Assembly: GCA_038373865.1 (NCBI GenBank)
Contig: JAXGGA010002976.1
Span: 47,017 to 111,016 of the forward strand
Direction of reading: 5' to 3'
DNA from: Uloborus plumipes
Lineage: Eukaryota > Arthropoda > Arachnida > Araneae > Uloboridae
DNA length: 64,000 bases
Part shown: piece after piece, positions 12,891 to 24,941 of the stretch
Layout of the letters: the number at the start of each line of letters is the position of its first letter
Position numbering within the stretch: position 1 is the first letter of the stretch
Program-made: the position numbers and the translations under genes
The notes under the pieces: generated by a model
Database searches by the model: none
Seen by the model: only the letters and a program-made list of their open reading frames with translations
Told to the model about the DNA's origin: nothing

Positions 12891-13534
12891 CATTGTGTCT
12901 ACTCCTATCGTGGCCCAATAGCTAATTTCTAAACCGTTAGAGATACGCATATAGTTTATTTAGGGAAAAATCTCTAAATTACGAAAGGAATTTTGTGTCT
13001 ATTCAATATTTTTCAAAAAATCAAATTTTGAAAGAGTTACGTACAGCCCCCCCCAGTCCTATCAATCATATTTAGTAAAACATTCTTGACACTGTAACGT
13101 TTAAAACTAAAAAAAAATTACTGCTCTACCACAAAAATTGACCGAGTTATGACGTTTTGAAAAATCAAGATTTTGCATTATTTCATGACGTCATCGAGAG
13201 ATCGCTCCACCGATGACGTCATGAAATAATGCAAAATCTTGATTTTTCAAAACGTCATAACTCGGTCAATTTTTGTGGTAGAGCAGTAATTTTTTTTTAG
13301 TTTTAAACGTTACAGTGTCAAGAATGTTTTACTAAATATGATTGATAGGACTGGGGGGCAGTATAAAAATCTAAATTTCGTAACCCTTTCAAAATTTGAT
13401 TTTTTGAAAAACATTGAATAGACCCAAAATTCCTTTCGTAATTTAGAGATTTTTTCCTAAATGAACTATATGCGTATCTCTAACGGTTAAGAAATTAGCT
13501 ATTGGTCCATGATAGGAGTGAACTGGACACCCTG
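12891..13534. mobile_element. Near-perfect foldback DNA transposon
   Basis: The two halves are inverted copies of about 300 bp meeting at a centre near 13190-13215, flanked by two ATGACGTCAT sites (13185 and 13213). The right end reads GGACACCCTG; the left end is degraded (CATTGTGTC), and both then run into ACTCCTAT. TA flanks both ends. Directly outside, a 24-bp stretch is repeated exactly (12867-12890 and 13535-13558). There is no coding capacity. Likely a Tc1/mariner-type foldback MITE, but see the finding on the 24-bp flanks. Confidence 0.8.
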
Positions 13535-13589
13535 TATGATAATATGTATCACGATATATATCCGATATATTTCCGTTATATTCACAATA

Positions 13590-14161
13590 CAGTGAACTCT
13601 CACTTATACACTGCCTCTATTATGCGCCTTTTTTACTTATACGACGATTTTAAATGGTTCCAGCACATACCATAGCAAAATAATGATAGTATCATTCGTT
13701 CATGCGTCTTTCTAAAAATAAATATTTCACTATGCGCCGAATTTTCCCCAAAATGAAAAAAAAAAATTATTTTCTTTAAAAAATAAGCATTTTTCGTTAC
13801 TTTCTTCTTTAATCTTTCGCCTTTACTGCTTTATTGCTCATAGAAGGCGTTTTTTCCGCATGAACTACAGTTCTAAGTGGGACAATTACCTATTATGGAT
13901 TGTTTTAAATAAAGGGACAGTTTGTAATTAGGTATGCTACAATTTTTGTTTTCTCTTTCTCACTGTAGTTACGTTACAGTAATTGCCAAACCGTAGTAAT
14001 ATGTGTGTCCCTTATCTATAGAAACATTCTTATTCATTCTCTCATTAGAACCTATGTTGCGTTTTAGTCCTTTAAACAGGCTTGTTCACTTATACGTCTC
14101 TCTCACTCATGCGCCTTTTTCTGTTGATCCCTTGGGCCGGCTAATAAGTGAGAGTTCACTG
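13590..14161. mobile_element. pogo/Tigger-like MITE, copy 3
   Basis: It starts CAGTGAACTCTCACTTATAC and ends AGTGAGAGTTCACTG, with TA at 13588-13589 and 14162-14163. At 572 bp it has the same internal order as copy 1. It sits in the same GATATATATCC-type AT-rich DNA as the foldback element just upstream. Confidence 0.9.
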
Positions 14162-14715
14162 TATATATCTTATATCTATCACTATATCTGATATGCATCA
14201 CGATATATATGTATATTCAATATCTATTTCTTGAACTACGAGATATTTCTAATATAAAAATTATGTATATTTATTAATCATACTACAATTTAATGTCCTA
14301 CAATTTAATATACTACATTTAGGTGGTTAAACATTGAAGTAATAACACTAATATCCCTTCTTATTTTATATTCATAAAATTAGTAGTGTAACAATGTTAA
14401 CACAGATTAAAAATAAAAAATTAGTCATAAACAAGAAGTTCTGTCAAGAACTAAACGAGCCAACTTTTCCGTACATCAACATCGGCATTCTCGCATCTGA
14501 TCATTATTCTCTTGATTATCTGAGACTGAAAATTATGTCAAACATACCTTTTTAGCACTTAGAGCTGATTTCGAAAAGCAAAATATGCCCCTCTCATCAG
14601 ATGAAATAGACACGTAAAAAGTAATTAACGAATAAATAAAGTTTTGTCACACCTTTTAAAGAGTGTAACTGTTACAGTTCCTCCGTAGAAAAAATCCTCC
14701 ATCGTTTTCAAAAAA

Positions 14716-14765
<50 letters not shown>

Positions 14766-15129
14766 TAAATAAATAAATAAAAGTACAAAGATCATCAAAA
14801 CACATTTTATCAAAGAAAGAAAAAAAAAGAAAAAGAAAAAAAATCGTCCGTTAATAAAATGTCCGGAATTTCACTTTTAATCCGTTGCCAGTTGTTAAAT
14901 ATAAATAAGGAATAAAATGTTCTCGTGAATGAAAAATTTTTGTTACAAAAAACATCGTCTGCAAAAAAAAATAAATAATATTAATAAATAAAATAAAACA
15001 AATGAATAAATAAACAAAAAATCGTCTGCACGTTCAGTCATTTTTTTTTCTGAGTCTGCATTTCCGCCATGTTCGTGGAGTCGGAATCAGAGTCCTCACA
15101 GAAGATGACTTAGAAAAGTACTTTACAAA
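14162..15129. other. Unclassified DNA with an (AAT)n microsatellite
   Basis: About 14709-14762 is a pure AAT/TAA trinucleotide run followed by AAAT repeats. About 15083-15108 (GGAGTCGGAATCAGAGTC) looks like a scrap of the ACTCC-rich repeat seen at 38 and 51.7 kb. Otherwise nothing is recognised. Confidence 0.5.
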
Positions 15130-15248
15130 CATTATTTATCAAAACCATTTTCTTACAAAGTTAGTTTGAAGAAAATCCGACTTTAAGTTCAGGATCAACA
15201 TTCAAGTTAAATTCCCCGTAGACGCTAATGTAATTTTTTTTTCTTAAC

Positions 15249-16125
15249 GGTTCACTATTGAACGAAAAATGGTTTGAATCAAAAAGCAAAATATGGGAAT
15301 GTATGGGAAAGTCTCTCCGAGATCTTTCAAACAAAAAAAAGTTTATTCCATTCGGAAGGTTCACTCAAAAGTTATTAGGTGGGGAAAGGTTGCTTAAAAG
15401 GTTCAATGTTGAACGAAAAATTGTTCAAATCGGAAATGTAGATACGGGAATGAAGTATTCTTGATGAGATATTTCGAACGAAAAAAAGTTTGTTCAAATC
15501 GGATTGTTCACTCAAAAGTTAGCATCGCGGGATAGGTTGTTTGAACGGTTCAAAGTTGAACCAAAAATTGTTCAAATCGAAAAATCAAATATGGGAATGA
15601 GCTGTACTCGCCGAGATCTTTCCAACAAAAAACAGTTTATAAAATTCAGACGGTTCACTCAAAAGTTATTAGGTGGGGAAAGGTTGCCTGAACGGTTCAA
15701 TGTTGAACCAAAAATGTTCAAATTGAAAATTTAAATACGGTAATACAGTGTCCTTGCCGAGATGCTTCGAACAAAAAAAAATTTGTTTAAATCGGACTGT
15801 TCATTCAAAAGTTATTAGGGGTGACAGCTTGTTTGAACGGTTCAATGTTGAACGAAACATTGTTCAAATCGAAAATGTAGATACGGGAATGAAGTATCCT
15901 TGAAAAGATCTTTCGAACAAAAAAAAGTTTGTTCAAATCGGACTGTTCATTTAAAAGTTAGCATCGCGGGCCAGGTTGTTTGAACGGTTCAAAGTTGAAC
16001 CGAAAATTGTTCAAATCGAAAAATCAGATATGGGAATGAGCTATACTCGCCGAGATCTTTCCAACAAAAAAAAGTTGTCTCCAAATCGGAATGTTCATTC
16101 AAAAGTTATTAGGGGGGGGGACAGA
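15249..16125. repeat. 147-bp tandem array with trimeric higher-order pattern
   Basis: The word GTTCAAnGTTGAAC recurs at 15401, 15548, 15695, 15840 and 15987, with a variant near 15249, so the monomer is about 147 bp. Monomers three apart are more alike than neighbours. Those at 15401 and 15840 share GTAGATACGGGAATGAAGTA; those at 15548 and 15987 share GTTCAAAGTTGAACC and GGGAATGAGCT and are preceded by GTTAGCATCGCGGG. Both pairs are spaced exactly 439 bp. This is a higher-order repeat of three monomers. Confidence 0.9.
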
Positions 16126-16223
16126 CAGACCAACCGACAGACCGACGCACAAATTCCCCATCTCAATACCCTACTTTCAAATTTTTAATTTTTCGATATT
16201 CATTTTACCTTTTTATTTTTTTA

Positions 16224-16320
16224 ACTTGGCGATATTTTTCGGGCTTGGCGATATTTTTTTTAACTTGGCGATATTTTTTTTTAACTTGGCGATATTTTTT
16301 GGACTTGGCGATATTTTTAG
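16224..16320. repeat. Short array of CTTGGCGATATTTTT
   Basis: Five copies of CTTGGCGATATTTTT with spacer variation (unit about 20 bp). The GGCGATATTTTG-type word also occurs inside the Helentron-like elements near 10330, 49480 and 55735. Confidence 0.9.
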
Positions 16321-16400
16321 ATGCATTAAGCTACTTTTAATACTTTTTTCGTCTTTCTTTTATTTTTAACGGGAAAGTAGGCTAAAAAGGAACATTGCTT

Positions 16401-18175
16401 GTGGCTGTGCAGTATTACATATTTTTTTTTTTAATCTCTGAGTATTTATATAGTTTTGTAAAAGAAGCTAAGAAAGGAAAAATGAGTATATATCATTCAT
16501 GTAAAAATGCTATTAAAATATTAATTTTAATAAAATATATTTAGATATAAATACTGAAAGAAATATTACATTTTAAGTCTATATATTATAACAATAATAT
16601 AAAAGAATAAACAACAGTGATTTGAGGATACATTAACTACTTAAAGACTTTAAATTTCGCTGATTGAAAATCTCGGCTTTATGTCAAAATACCCATCATG
16701 TATTAGAATTTAGGATATTTTCGATTATTTAGAAAATATAATATTTCCGAACCCTGATTTTCAATCAAAAGTGTTATTACTAATCTAAATTAAACGGGGA
16801 ATGGCAATCCTGCGTAAGTGCACCTGGAGGAAACAGGGTTTTGAATTGGGAAAAATGTGTTTGTCGATCTGTTTACTCACACACCCTATTAATTTTTGAG
16901 GATATAGGGTAGATCAATCAGTGTAAGAATACTTGAGCGAAATTTCGCTTTCAAAAATTCATAGCATCGAAAAAAAGTGTAGCATTTGTCACATGAGAGT
17001 AAAAACACATTATAGGTGATATATTTAATAATTTTTTTTTTTAAATATTGGCCGAATTTTTGTGGTTTTAAATCCTTTTTTTTTTTTGGGTGGGAGGGGG
17101 GTTGAAAGAACAAAAAGTGCCTTGACCCAGTGAATGAACACATAAACAAAAGACAAAAGCAGCATTTTCTATACTAGACAGCAACTTAGCTTGACACTGA
17201 ACGTCACTACGGGCGGAGTCAATAAGAGCTCACAAGCAGTCAGCGATCTCCTCTAATTCGCCAAGTAGGCTGTGACGTTTTATCTAGATCGTTTTTCATA
17301 GGCTAACGTCACGCAAACGTCACGCTGACGTCATGGCGTTTTTGTCAAACGTTGCAGTATAGTCTAGCCATTTTCTTTATGCAAGTGTGTCGAAGGAAGT
17401 TACTACTGCTTGTTTATCTAAAAAAATGTTTTAAATACTTATTTTTTTTTCAAAAAAAATCATAAATAAAAAACATACGAAGTGCTCATACGCTGAAAGT
17501 GTTCATTCACTGTTCCGGTCCGACCTAGTTCAATTTATACAGTTTTTCTTTCCCTTTTTTTCCCAAAACTCTTTGCAAAGACATTAAATTCAAATACGTA
17601 TTTTTTTTCTTAGTTGAGCGATTTTCGGTTCAATTTTGATCAGCTTGAAAAAAATATTAACATTAATGCCTACTATTAAATTTTGGACTAATTTAAAGCC
17701 CCGACGTAGGCGGATTTGCCTCCAAACAAACTTTTTACCATTTAGTTAAAGAAGGAAGTTTGTGTTTCATTTCGCGACTTTCTTTCACTGGTTTAAGTTT
17801 TTCAAAAGAAACATCTCTTATTAAGTTTAGTAATGTTTCCCTTGCAGGATTAAGCATCCAGTTTTGGTAAAGTCTTTCAAGAAAAGATACTCTTAACAAT
17901 AAAACCTCATTACTTACTTGAGTAAAAGGAAAGAAGTTCTCCCTCACGAAGAGTTTGAGAAACTTTTTCTTTTCAATGAATAAATAAATAAATGAAATAG
18001 GTTTTTATAGTTAGTTGGTTTTACAAATGACAATTTAAAATTTGTTGGATGTAATGAGTCAAATCTGGTGTACTATCCAAGCAGCGTTAGGATTTTTATC
18101 TTCTAGTGAAAGCGGTGTATTTTTTTCATCTTGACAGAAAGATATATGATATATATATATATGAACATATATATA
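16401..18175. other. Unclassified DNA with small repeat scraps
   Basis: About 17690-17745, read on the minus strand, matches the head of the 147-bp-array element (AAAGTTTGTTTGGAGGCAAA, then TCCG). About 17165-17345 is GC-richer, with several ACGTCA sites and one TGACGTCA palindrome; its ends (CTATACTAGACAGCAAC and GTTGCAGTATAGTCTAG) are weakly inverted and may mark a decayed MITE. No gene is recognised. Confidence 0.4.
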
Positions 18176-18758
18176 CATGGTGCCCACAAATAACTGACGG
18201 TAAAAAAAAAATTCATTACTGCAACACAAGTTTCTCTATAATGAAGTAAATGTTAAATAAAAGTAACATCATTGTTGATCAATCTTTAAGTAATCGTTTC
18301 TATTCTAACGCCTTTAACTATAACCACAGATGACAATCTTTTTGGAAAGGCTTCTGCAGCGGCATGCATTGCAGAGGCTTTCATTCACGAGCCCATTTTA
18401 TTTTTTTTTTTTTATTTGTAAACTTCGTTTTATTCCACCATTGTGCCTTACTTCTACACTACCTGTTTCTTTAAATCGTATTAAAGTTATTTCAATTAAT
18501 CTTTGACACTTTTAAATACTTCAAATTTTTATAGAAATCGCAATTTCGCTTACCTTTTAAATGCAATTCGAGAATTAAACGGCGTTTAGCATGCATCTTT
18601 ATAGTCCGAAGGATAAAACTGATTTTAATTCAAAAAATCGTCTGCACTATTGCTCATAGAATTAAACTAAAACTATTAAGTTTTGGCAAATTTTAAAAAA
18701 CATCTTGAATGTAAATTATGCATAAATGAATTTTGCCGTCAGTTATTTGTGGGAACTC
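18176..18758. mobile_element. mariner/Tc1-like element remnant
   Basis: Inverted termini share GCCGTCAGTTATTTGTGGG (right end 18735-18753; complement at 18182-18200 with one mismatch), flanked by TA on both sides. At 583 bp with no transposase frame it is non-autonomous or eroded. The Tc1/mariner call rests on the TA target and the CCACAAATAACT-type terminus. Confidence 0.75.
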
Positions 18759-19773
18759 TATATTTGAAGTCTTCTGGGGCGTCCAATGTTAAATACAAAA
18801 AAAAACAAAAAAAAAAAAAACTCATGGCTTCCTTGATAAAAAGTTTTGAATTTCCTCGGAAGGGATCAAGCTGAACATTTTGACTCTTAAAACACTCTTA
18901 ATTCAGTTAATTTATCTCAGTTCTGCATCCAAGATTTTCCCTGAAAAATTTAATGAGAGAACTCTTAGAATTTGGTAAAACGTCGTAAAAGACAAAAAAA
19001 AAATTTTTACTGCATAATTTTTGCGATGAAACTAATACTAATGAATGCCGAACCGTTCATAGCAAGTGAGCATGTCACATATCATTGGCTTTCTGCCAAA
19101 AGTTATTAAGTTCACGGAGAATAAAAATGGAATCACTGCAGTGAATTAGTCTTCAATTAGGTTATTTTATGATGTAAGCCACCAACACAATTTAAAAGCT
19201 AAATAAATAAACTTATTGTAAGAGTATACTACTACTATTGTAAGAGTATACGCTATGTACGCCACTGAATATTAGGTATCTCATATCAAATAGGTACATT
19301 TACATATCACTTGAGAAAACTTTATGAGAAAAACATGCCGTAGAATGTCGATAAAAATGTTTTTAATTTCAATCATTCAAAAGTTTTGTAAACAGCTCAA
19401 AAATATTCAAAGTATGGTCTTTCGGCGAGCTAGCATATGCAGCACACATAGAACTATTTGTATAAGATTTTGGTTTGTCAATTACTTAACATGTCTGACT
19501 GAAATTATTTGGAACAAGGATATTTATTTACAACACATACGTACAATGTTTTTTAACCAATTTATTAAAATCCTTCAGTAAAATATGTTCTCTGTGTAAT
19601 ATTTTATGACTTTATCTTTGGTTAGCGATTATTCCTGTCGAATATAAAAACACGAGCAGTATTCTTGACTAGTTAGCAAGAATTTACTATCTACGGATAG
19701 AAAAAAAATTGCATAATGTAGTTTGCTATTTTATGGTTAAATAAGTGAAATGTTGATTACACGGAAACGCGTT
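18759..19773. other. Unclassified DNA
   Basis: Nothing recognised beyond a small direct repeat, ATTGTAAGAGTATAC, twice at about 19215-19251. Confidence 0.45.
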
Positions 19774-20017
19774 ATGCATTTTGCAGACACGTTGCATAAA
19801 TAATGCATAGTGGTGCTGTTTGTAATTATGTTATCCATCACAATAAGTAATGCATGATAACGCATTTTATAATTATGTTGCCTGGTAGGATAAATAATTC
19901 ACGACGCTTTTAGCAACTATGTTGCCTATAGTAGGATAAATAACGCATTATGACGCATTTTGCAATTGTGTCGCCGAGTAGGATAAAAAATGGATGATGA
20001 CACATTTTGCAACTTTG
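19774..20017. repeat. Degenerate 47-bp minisatellite, about 5 units
   Basis: Units follow the pattern GCATTTTGCAATTATGTTGC, then AGTAGGATAAATAATGCATG. Clear repeats start near 19861, 19905, 19953 and 20001 (spacing 44-49 bp), with more degenerate units before. The last unit is partial. Confidence 0.75.
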
Positions 20018-21175
20018 AAAATGCATTTTTGCGAACTTCAGAACGTGAAAATTTTAGTCAAGCTTTAAATATTATAGTAATTTTAAGAACCGTCTTAGTC
20101 TGCATAAAAATGAAAGCCACATTTTCCTTGTTATATCATGCATTTAAATTCATTACGGCATATGCATTTACCACAAATCAAGTCTTGATAATTGTATGCT
20201 CACTTTACTTCGAAAATTGTCTTTTGATGTCTCCGTAATAGTACGAAAAGAGAAAAATCATTAGCTTAATTGAAGAACTAAAGTAACCTCAATAAATCAG
20301 TAGAATAAAACCGAAAATGTTCCCAATCTGTATATTTACAGCTTCCAATAACGATTTTGAATGCCCTAAATTCCAACCAAATAATTGTCGAAGATTTTCT
20401 AAGAACACACAAAGTTCGTACTCATTTTGAGAAGGAAATACAGATTCCACAAAGGAATTTTCATCAAAAAAAAAACTCTAAATTCACTAATGAAACGTAA
20501 CATTTCGCAAGTACCATTTTCCGAAAAATTCCTATTAGTACGAAATAGTTACCATTTCGACACTAAATTATCTTGAAAACGAAAAGAGGCAAGATTTTTG
20601 AATTATAAATTTCAAGCCGTGAAGACACCGACTAATTATGCATTGGAATTTAAAGCGCGCAAATGATTATAAAGCGAAGGACCCGAAAGACAGCAAATTC
20701 GAATAAGTAATAGCCGATTCTGGGAAAAAAAGGCTTTTTAATGTTTTTACGAGCCATTAAGAGCTAAACGAAAATTTTCTAATTTAATGCTATATTCTGT
20801 TTTTAAGAGTTAGGCACTAAAAAAGATGAATTGATTCTTCACTTTATGCAAAATTTAAATGCTTTCACATTAAAGATTTTTTTTCAACTAAAAGAACTAT
20901 TTCTTAGATTTGAAAGAATGCTAGCTGACCCGAGGGGCGAAACATTTGCACTTGACAGAAGGAACGCAAAAACTCGCTTTTAAGTAATTTTGTGAATAAC
21001 AGCGACATAAGTTACTTGATTATTTTTAACTGATAGGGGGATTTATTTTTTTAAACGATGTCTCAGTTTTAGATTTCTGACAACTTACTTACAACTTACT
21101 GAAAATTAGATTTCTGCTAAAGAAAAACCTATCAAAATATTTTCGGCCCAGATCCGAATTCATACCCTTCCCATT
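20018..21175. other. Unclassified DNA
   Basis: No gene, RNA gene or bounded element recognised. Confidence 0.45.
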
Positions 21176-21183
21176 ATAAGCAC

Positions 21184-21733
21184 CAGGGGTGCCCACAGGG
21201 GGGATTGTGGTGCAAGTTGCGCCATCAAAAATTTTAGGGGGGTGGGGATTTTTTAAAACTAATTTAGTTGCTTATTTAAATTATTTATCAATTTATTTTT
21301 TACTTTAAATTACTTACTGATTTTTTTCAAATAAAACTTATTCATTAATTTATTTTTTCAACTTGAATTATTTCTTGAATTTGTTTATTATTATTTTTTA
21401 TTTATTTATTTGCTGTGTGTGTATATATGATTGGAATGTCTGGAAGGGAAAAAAAGCGATTCTATTCTGCGCATAATTCAAGCTTTTAAAAAAGTAATAA
21501 TATATAAAACATAATAATTATAATTTTAATAAATAAATAAATAACATTAAAAATAAAAAAGTAATATTAAAAAAATAAATAAATAATATTAAAAAAACAA
21601 ATAATATTTTAAAAAGTAAAAAATAAAAAAAGGTGAAAAAAAAATAAAATAAAAAGCACAAGGGGGTTGTGAAAAATTTGGGGGGGGGGGGGTGGAATTG
21701 CGCCTTTGAGCTTGGGGAGGATGGGCACCCCTG
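21184..21733 (+). mobile_element. hAT MITE (CAGGGGTGCCCA family), copy 1
   Basis: It starts CAGGGGTGCCCACAGG and ends GATGGGCACCCCTG. A perfect 8-bp target duplication, ATAAGCAC, flanks it (21176-21183 and 21734-21741), the size made by hAT transposases. The interior is a low-complexity AT-rich core between GC-rich ends (GCGCCATCAAAAATTTT, GAATTGCGCC). 550 bp, no coding capacity. Confidence 0.95.
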
Positions 21734-21741
21734 ATAAGCAC

Positions 21742-23322
21742 GACGCTCTATTAAACGCGCCAAGGCATCTTAATATTCGTATGCTATTTATCAAAGTAAT
21801 GTGTCATAGAAAATGATTTTTTTTTTTCTTTTTGGCGAAAAAAAACAATATTAAATTCGGTCTATATTTCGTCAGTAGCTGGTACGATGAGCTTCAAAAT
21901 GGGGGTCAAATCATGGAGCTTAAAAGGAGAGCGGAAAATCTGGGCATTGTAACCGAAAACATGCTAAAAAAGACTTTAGATTCCTGTAGGATAGAATTGG
22001 TAGTGATCAGAATAAGAATGACGTAAGGCATTCTAAGCTGGTCTCAAATACTGTCCATTACGGAAAGCAAAGACAAGCACTCGGGGAAGATTCCATTCTA
22101 AAAAGGCGATGGATGGAGGATGGGCGCTTTCTGCTCGCATTTGCTATCTGTCTTTTTTCAACACCACTTTAAAAGTTTTGATGAACACGATATTTTATCC
22201 TTTTACTTCCTGGTTTCCACTCCTATTTTGATGAAATAATATCACACAAGACGCATACGCAAATTCGCAGGAGGATTCATTCGAGGAAAACAAAACTTTA
22301 AAAGTTTTGCATCACCCATATTTTTTAAAATGCTAAATATTTTGAGAAGGCTAATATTTTAACTGTGTTTTTTTTTTTTTTTTTACAACTAACATGAAAC
22401 CAAAACGAAATTGCTGAGACAATTGATATAATTAGAATGAGATTGGATTTAGTCATTCTAACGCAGTTTCGAGTAACTGAAGGTTTTATAAAAGTATCTG
22501 GGAAAATATTAGAACGGTGTAAATTTTGATTTCAAGAAAAGGATTTGTATTTAAACAAAGCTGTTTTATGTTACAAAAACTATTGCAAAAAGAGTCTTGT
22601 GTCAACTGTAGATGATTTTAACCACTACCATTCTCCATTTATGATTTGTTTACATGCAAGAAAGTCAAATTCCTACAAATACTTTTGAGAGTAACTAATG
22701 TTCTTAGCAGAAAATTGTGGTTGTTGGCTCAATTCGGAAACTAATTTACGCCACTGTAGTTATCACATGAGCAGCAGTTTCGGTTAGTGGGCAGTTTTCA
22801 TACACTCCTACTCTTCTGTTCGCGGGAACAGACTAGATGTAAACGAAAATTGGCGCTATTTGGCGACTTCAATCCCGTGTTTGGCTCAGATATGAACAAA
22901 TTGGTGCCAAGAAGCAGGCAAATGTGGGTCATATTGGTTTACTTTTTATTTATTTATTTATTTTCAATTATAGGCAAAAATCTCCAAGACTGGCTTAGAG
23001 GCAAACCTGGTAAATTATGGGTTCATTTCCCGTTTATCTTTTCCGCGAACAGAGTATAGTAGGCAATATACTTTAGGATTTCTTTTTCTTTTGTGTAATT
23101 CGTGCATTTAATAAACGAGATAAATAAGAGCTCAAATCCACGCTTAAAGCAATTTTTTTTCTTTACTTGAGCCACTATCACATTATAATCAGTCCATACA
23201 ACATTTTTTCCACCAAACATCCTGAAGCAAAAATATTACTTTTAAAAACTAAAATTTCACCTAAGATAAATCACTAGCCAGCAATTAACCAAACCTAATC
23301 GAATTAAATTCATCCAAAGTAC
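21742..23322. other. Unclassified DNA
   Basis: No recognisable gene or bounded element. Short frames at 21832-22026 and 22787-23059 show no domain. Confidence 0.4.
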
Positions 23323-23330
23323 AGTTTTTA

Positions 23331-23472
23331 CAGGGACGTCGTTTCAAGGTTTTCCAGGGGGGGGGGGGCAAAGGGTCCAAACTCGATGCAATTTCATCGG
23401 AAAACACCAAAAGCTAAGCCCAATTTTGTGGGGGGCAAATGACTCCCCCTGCCCCCCTAAATGACGGGCCTG
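23331..23472. mobile_element. Short hAT MITE
   Basis: 142 bp, starting CAGGGACGTCGTTT; on the other strand the end reads CAGGCCCGTCATTT. It is flanked by a perfect 8-bp duplication, AGTTTTTA (23323-23330 and 23473-23480). The interior is rich in G-runs. Confidence 0.92.
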
Positions 23473-23480
23473 AGTTTTTA

Positions 23481-24576
23481 CGTTTATTTGTTTACTTTCC
23501 TTCGTGGCACTTATTCGGAATTTCACAAATTGCAGGAACCGAAAACAAATTATTATTTACTCTTCTAAGAAATAAATTTTTTCACGCTAAAAAGTAAATG
23601 TAAGAATAGTTGTTAAGTCATTCGACGAAATGTTTTTGTCCAAATATTTTACATCCAATTGATTGTATCTTATTCCATTGAAAATTTATTCTTAAAAAGA
23701 GACCAAAACACGTACCTGCTTTTTCTGAAAATGTTAAACTTTTATAACGTTGTGCTCGTGTTTTTACATTTAATATTTTAGCATTCAAGCAATATAAAAG
23801 TACAGATTTCTCACAAAATTCGAATTTAACTTTATAATGACGGTACAGTAAATCTAAGAAAAAAAGTGATCTCATTGAAAGGTTAAATTCTAACAAATAA
23901 ACTCTTCCAAAAAGAACCTATTTCTTAACAGATTTTTACATTTATTTTTATGTAATATCTTCTTTGAAATTATTTCATGTATTTACAAACATGGTGACGA
24001 AATATTGTATAAAATATTTAACATTTTATTCCATGTATCGACGATTCTTCGAATCCTTCGCGCTTTTGAACGCCTGTCCTTTCATATTCTTTCAAATGCT
24101 AATAAAATATAGCTCAATAAAATGTATTTCCTATAAATTTTTTATAACTACCAAGAAATTTCGAATGAAAGAAGTTATATTTTTCAGCAAAATATTTCAT
24201 TTTGTGCTGATACGTATAAATATTTTCAAAGCAAAATATTGAACATTTTCGGTGTGAAAAAGATGCAAAATATTTCGCATACATCTATTGATTTGAATCC
24301 CTAAAAAAACGTCACCAAACACCGCGAATAGGGTGCGTTTTTTACTCTTTCTTAACTCAAGCCTAACAGCAGTGGGTTTTCCAACTGTTTGCGACACAAA
24401 TTAAAAAGCTCTAAATCAGTCTGTGAAGATAGAGAACTGAAAACTTAAATTCATTTCTCACAAATGGGTAACTCTAGAGAAGCACTTTAGTAGACACTAG
24501 ACAGTGGGTAGTCATAACATTTTCATTAATAGCCATTTTCAAATTATAACTTTTTGGATCAATGACAAATTGCTAT

Positions 24577-24607
<31 letters not shown>

Positions 24608-24641
24608 CTCAGATGCAGTGTTCCTTTTTCTGATGAGACTC
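23481..24641. other. Unclassified AT-rich DNA
   Basis: No gene or bounded element recognised. A TTTA-repeat tract lies at about 24573-24602. Confidence 0.45.
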
Positions 24642-24644
24642 TAA

Positions 24645-24788
24645 GGGCCCTGCTCCACATCAGCGTAAAACGCCACCGAAACCGAAGGCAGAAACCGAAA
24701 ATCCGGGTACTTTCCATAGGAACACTATGTAATCCATTTTACGTTTCTGCTTTATTTTTCTGCTTTACGCTAATGTGGAGCAGGGCCC
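24645..24788 (+). mobile_element. TAA-target MITE, left copy of inverted pair
   Basis: 144 bp with inverted ends GGGCCCTGCTCCACATCAGC and the complement of GGGCCCTGCTCCACATTAGC. Flanked by TAA (24642-24644 and 24789-24791). The 3-bp TAA target and GGGCC start suggest PIF/Harbinger; that is inference. Confidence 0.85.
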
Positions 24789-24791
24789 TAA

Positions 24792-24941
24792 GTACCCTGA
24801 TCCACATCAGCGGAAAACGCGAGCGTAAAGCAGAATCGTAAAATGGATTAAATACATGTAGTGTTCCTATGGAAAGTACCCGGATTTTCAGTTTCTGCCT
24901 TCGGTTTCGGTCGCGTTTTCTGCTGATGTGGAGCAGGGCCC
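24792..24941 (-). mobile_element. TAA-target MITE, right copy of inverted pair
   Basis: 150 bp. It is the inverted counterpart of the element at 24645-24788: the internal AAGTACCCGGATTTTC and CTGCCTTCGGTTTCGG are reverse complements of the first copy. The left end is decayed (GTACCCTGATCCACATCAGC). It shares the TAA at 24789-24791 with its neighbour and has TAA at 24942-24944. Confidence 0.85.

Larger units (their letters stand above)
15130..16400 (+). mobile_element. Unclassified element with internal 147-bp array
   Basis: The head (about 15155-15230, AGTTTGAAGAAAATCCGACT, then AAGTTCAGGATC) and the tail (about 16365-16392, GAAAGTAGGCTAAAAAGGA) are both matched by a shorter inverted copy at 51130-51560, which has only about one internal unit. 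Between them lie the 147-bp array, a short GACAGACAGACC tract and an array of ACTTGGCGATATTTTT. No coding capacity. The architecture (5' hairpin-forming head, CTGTCTG tract) recalls the Helentron-like elements, but I cannot place it in a superfamily. Confidence 0.6.

Noticed and set aside
15249..16125. CRISPR-like array
   Set aside because: Units are 147 bp without short repeats and unique spacers, and the genome is eukaryotic.
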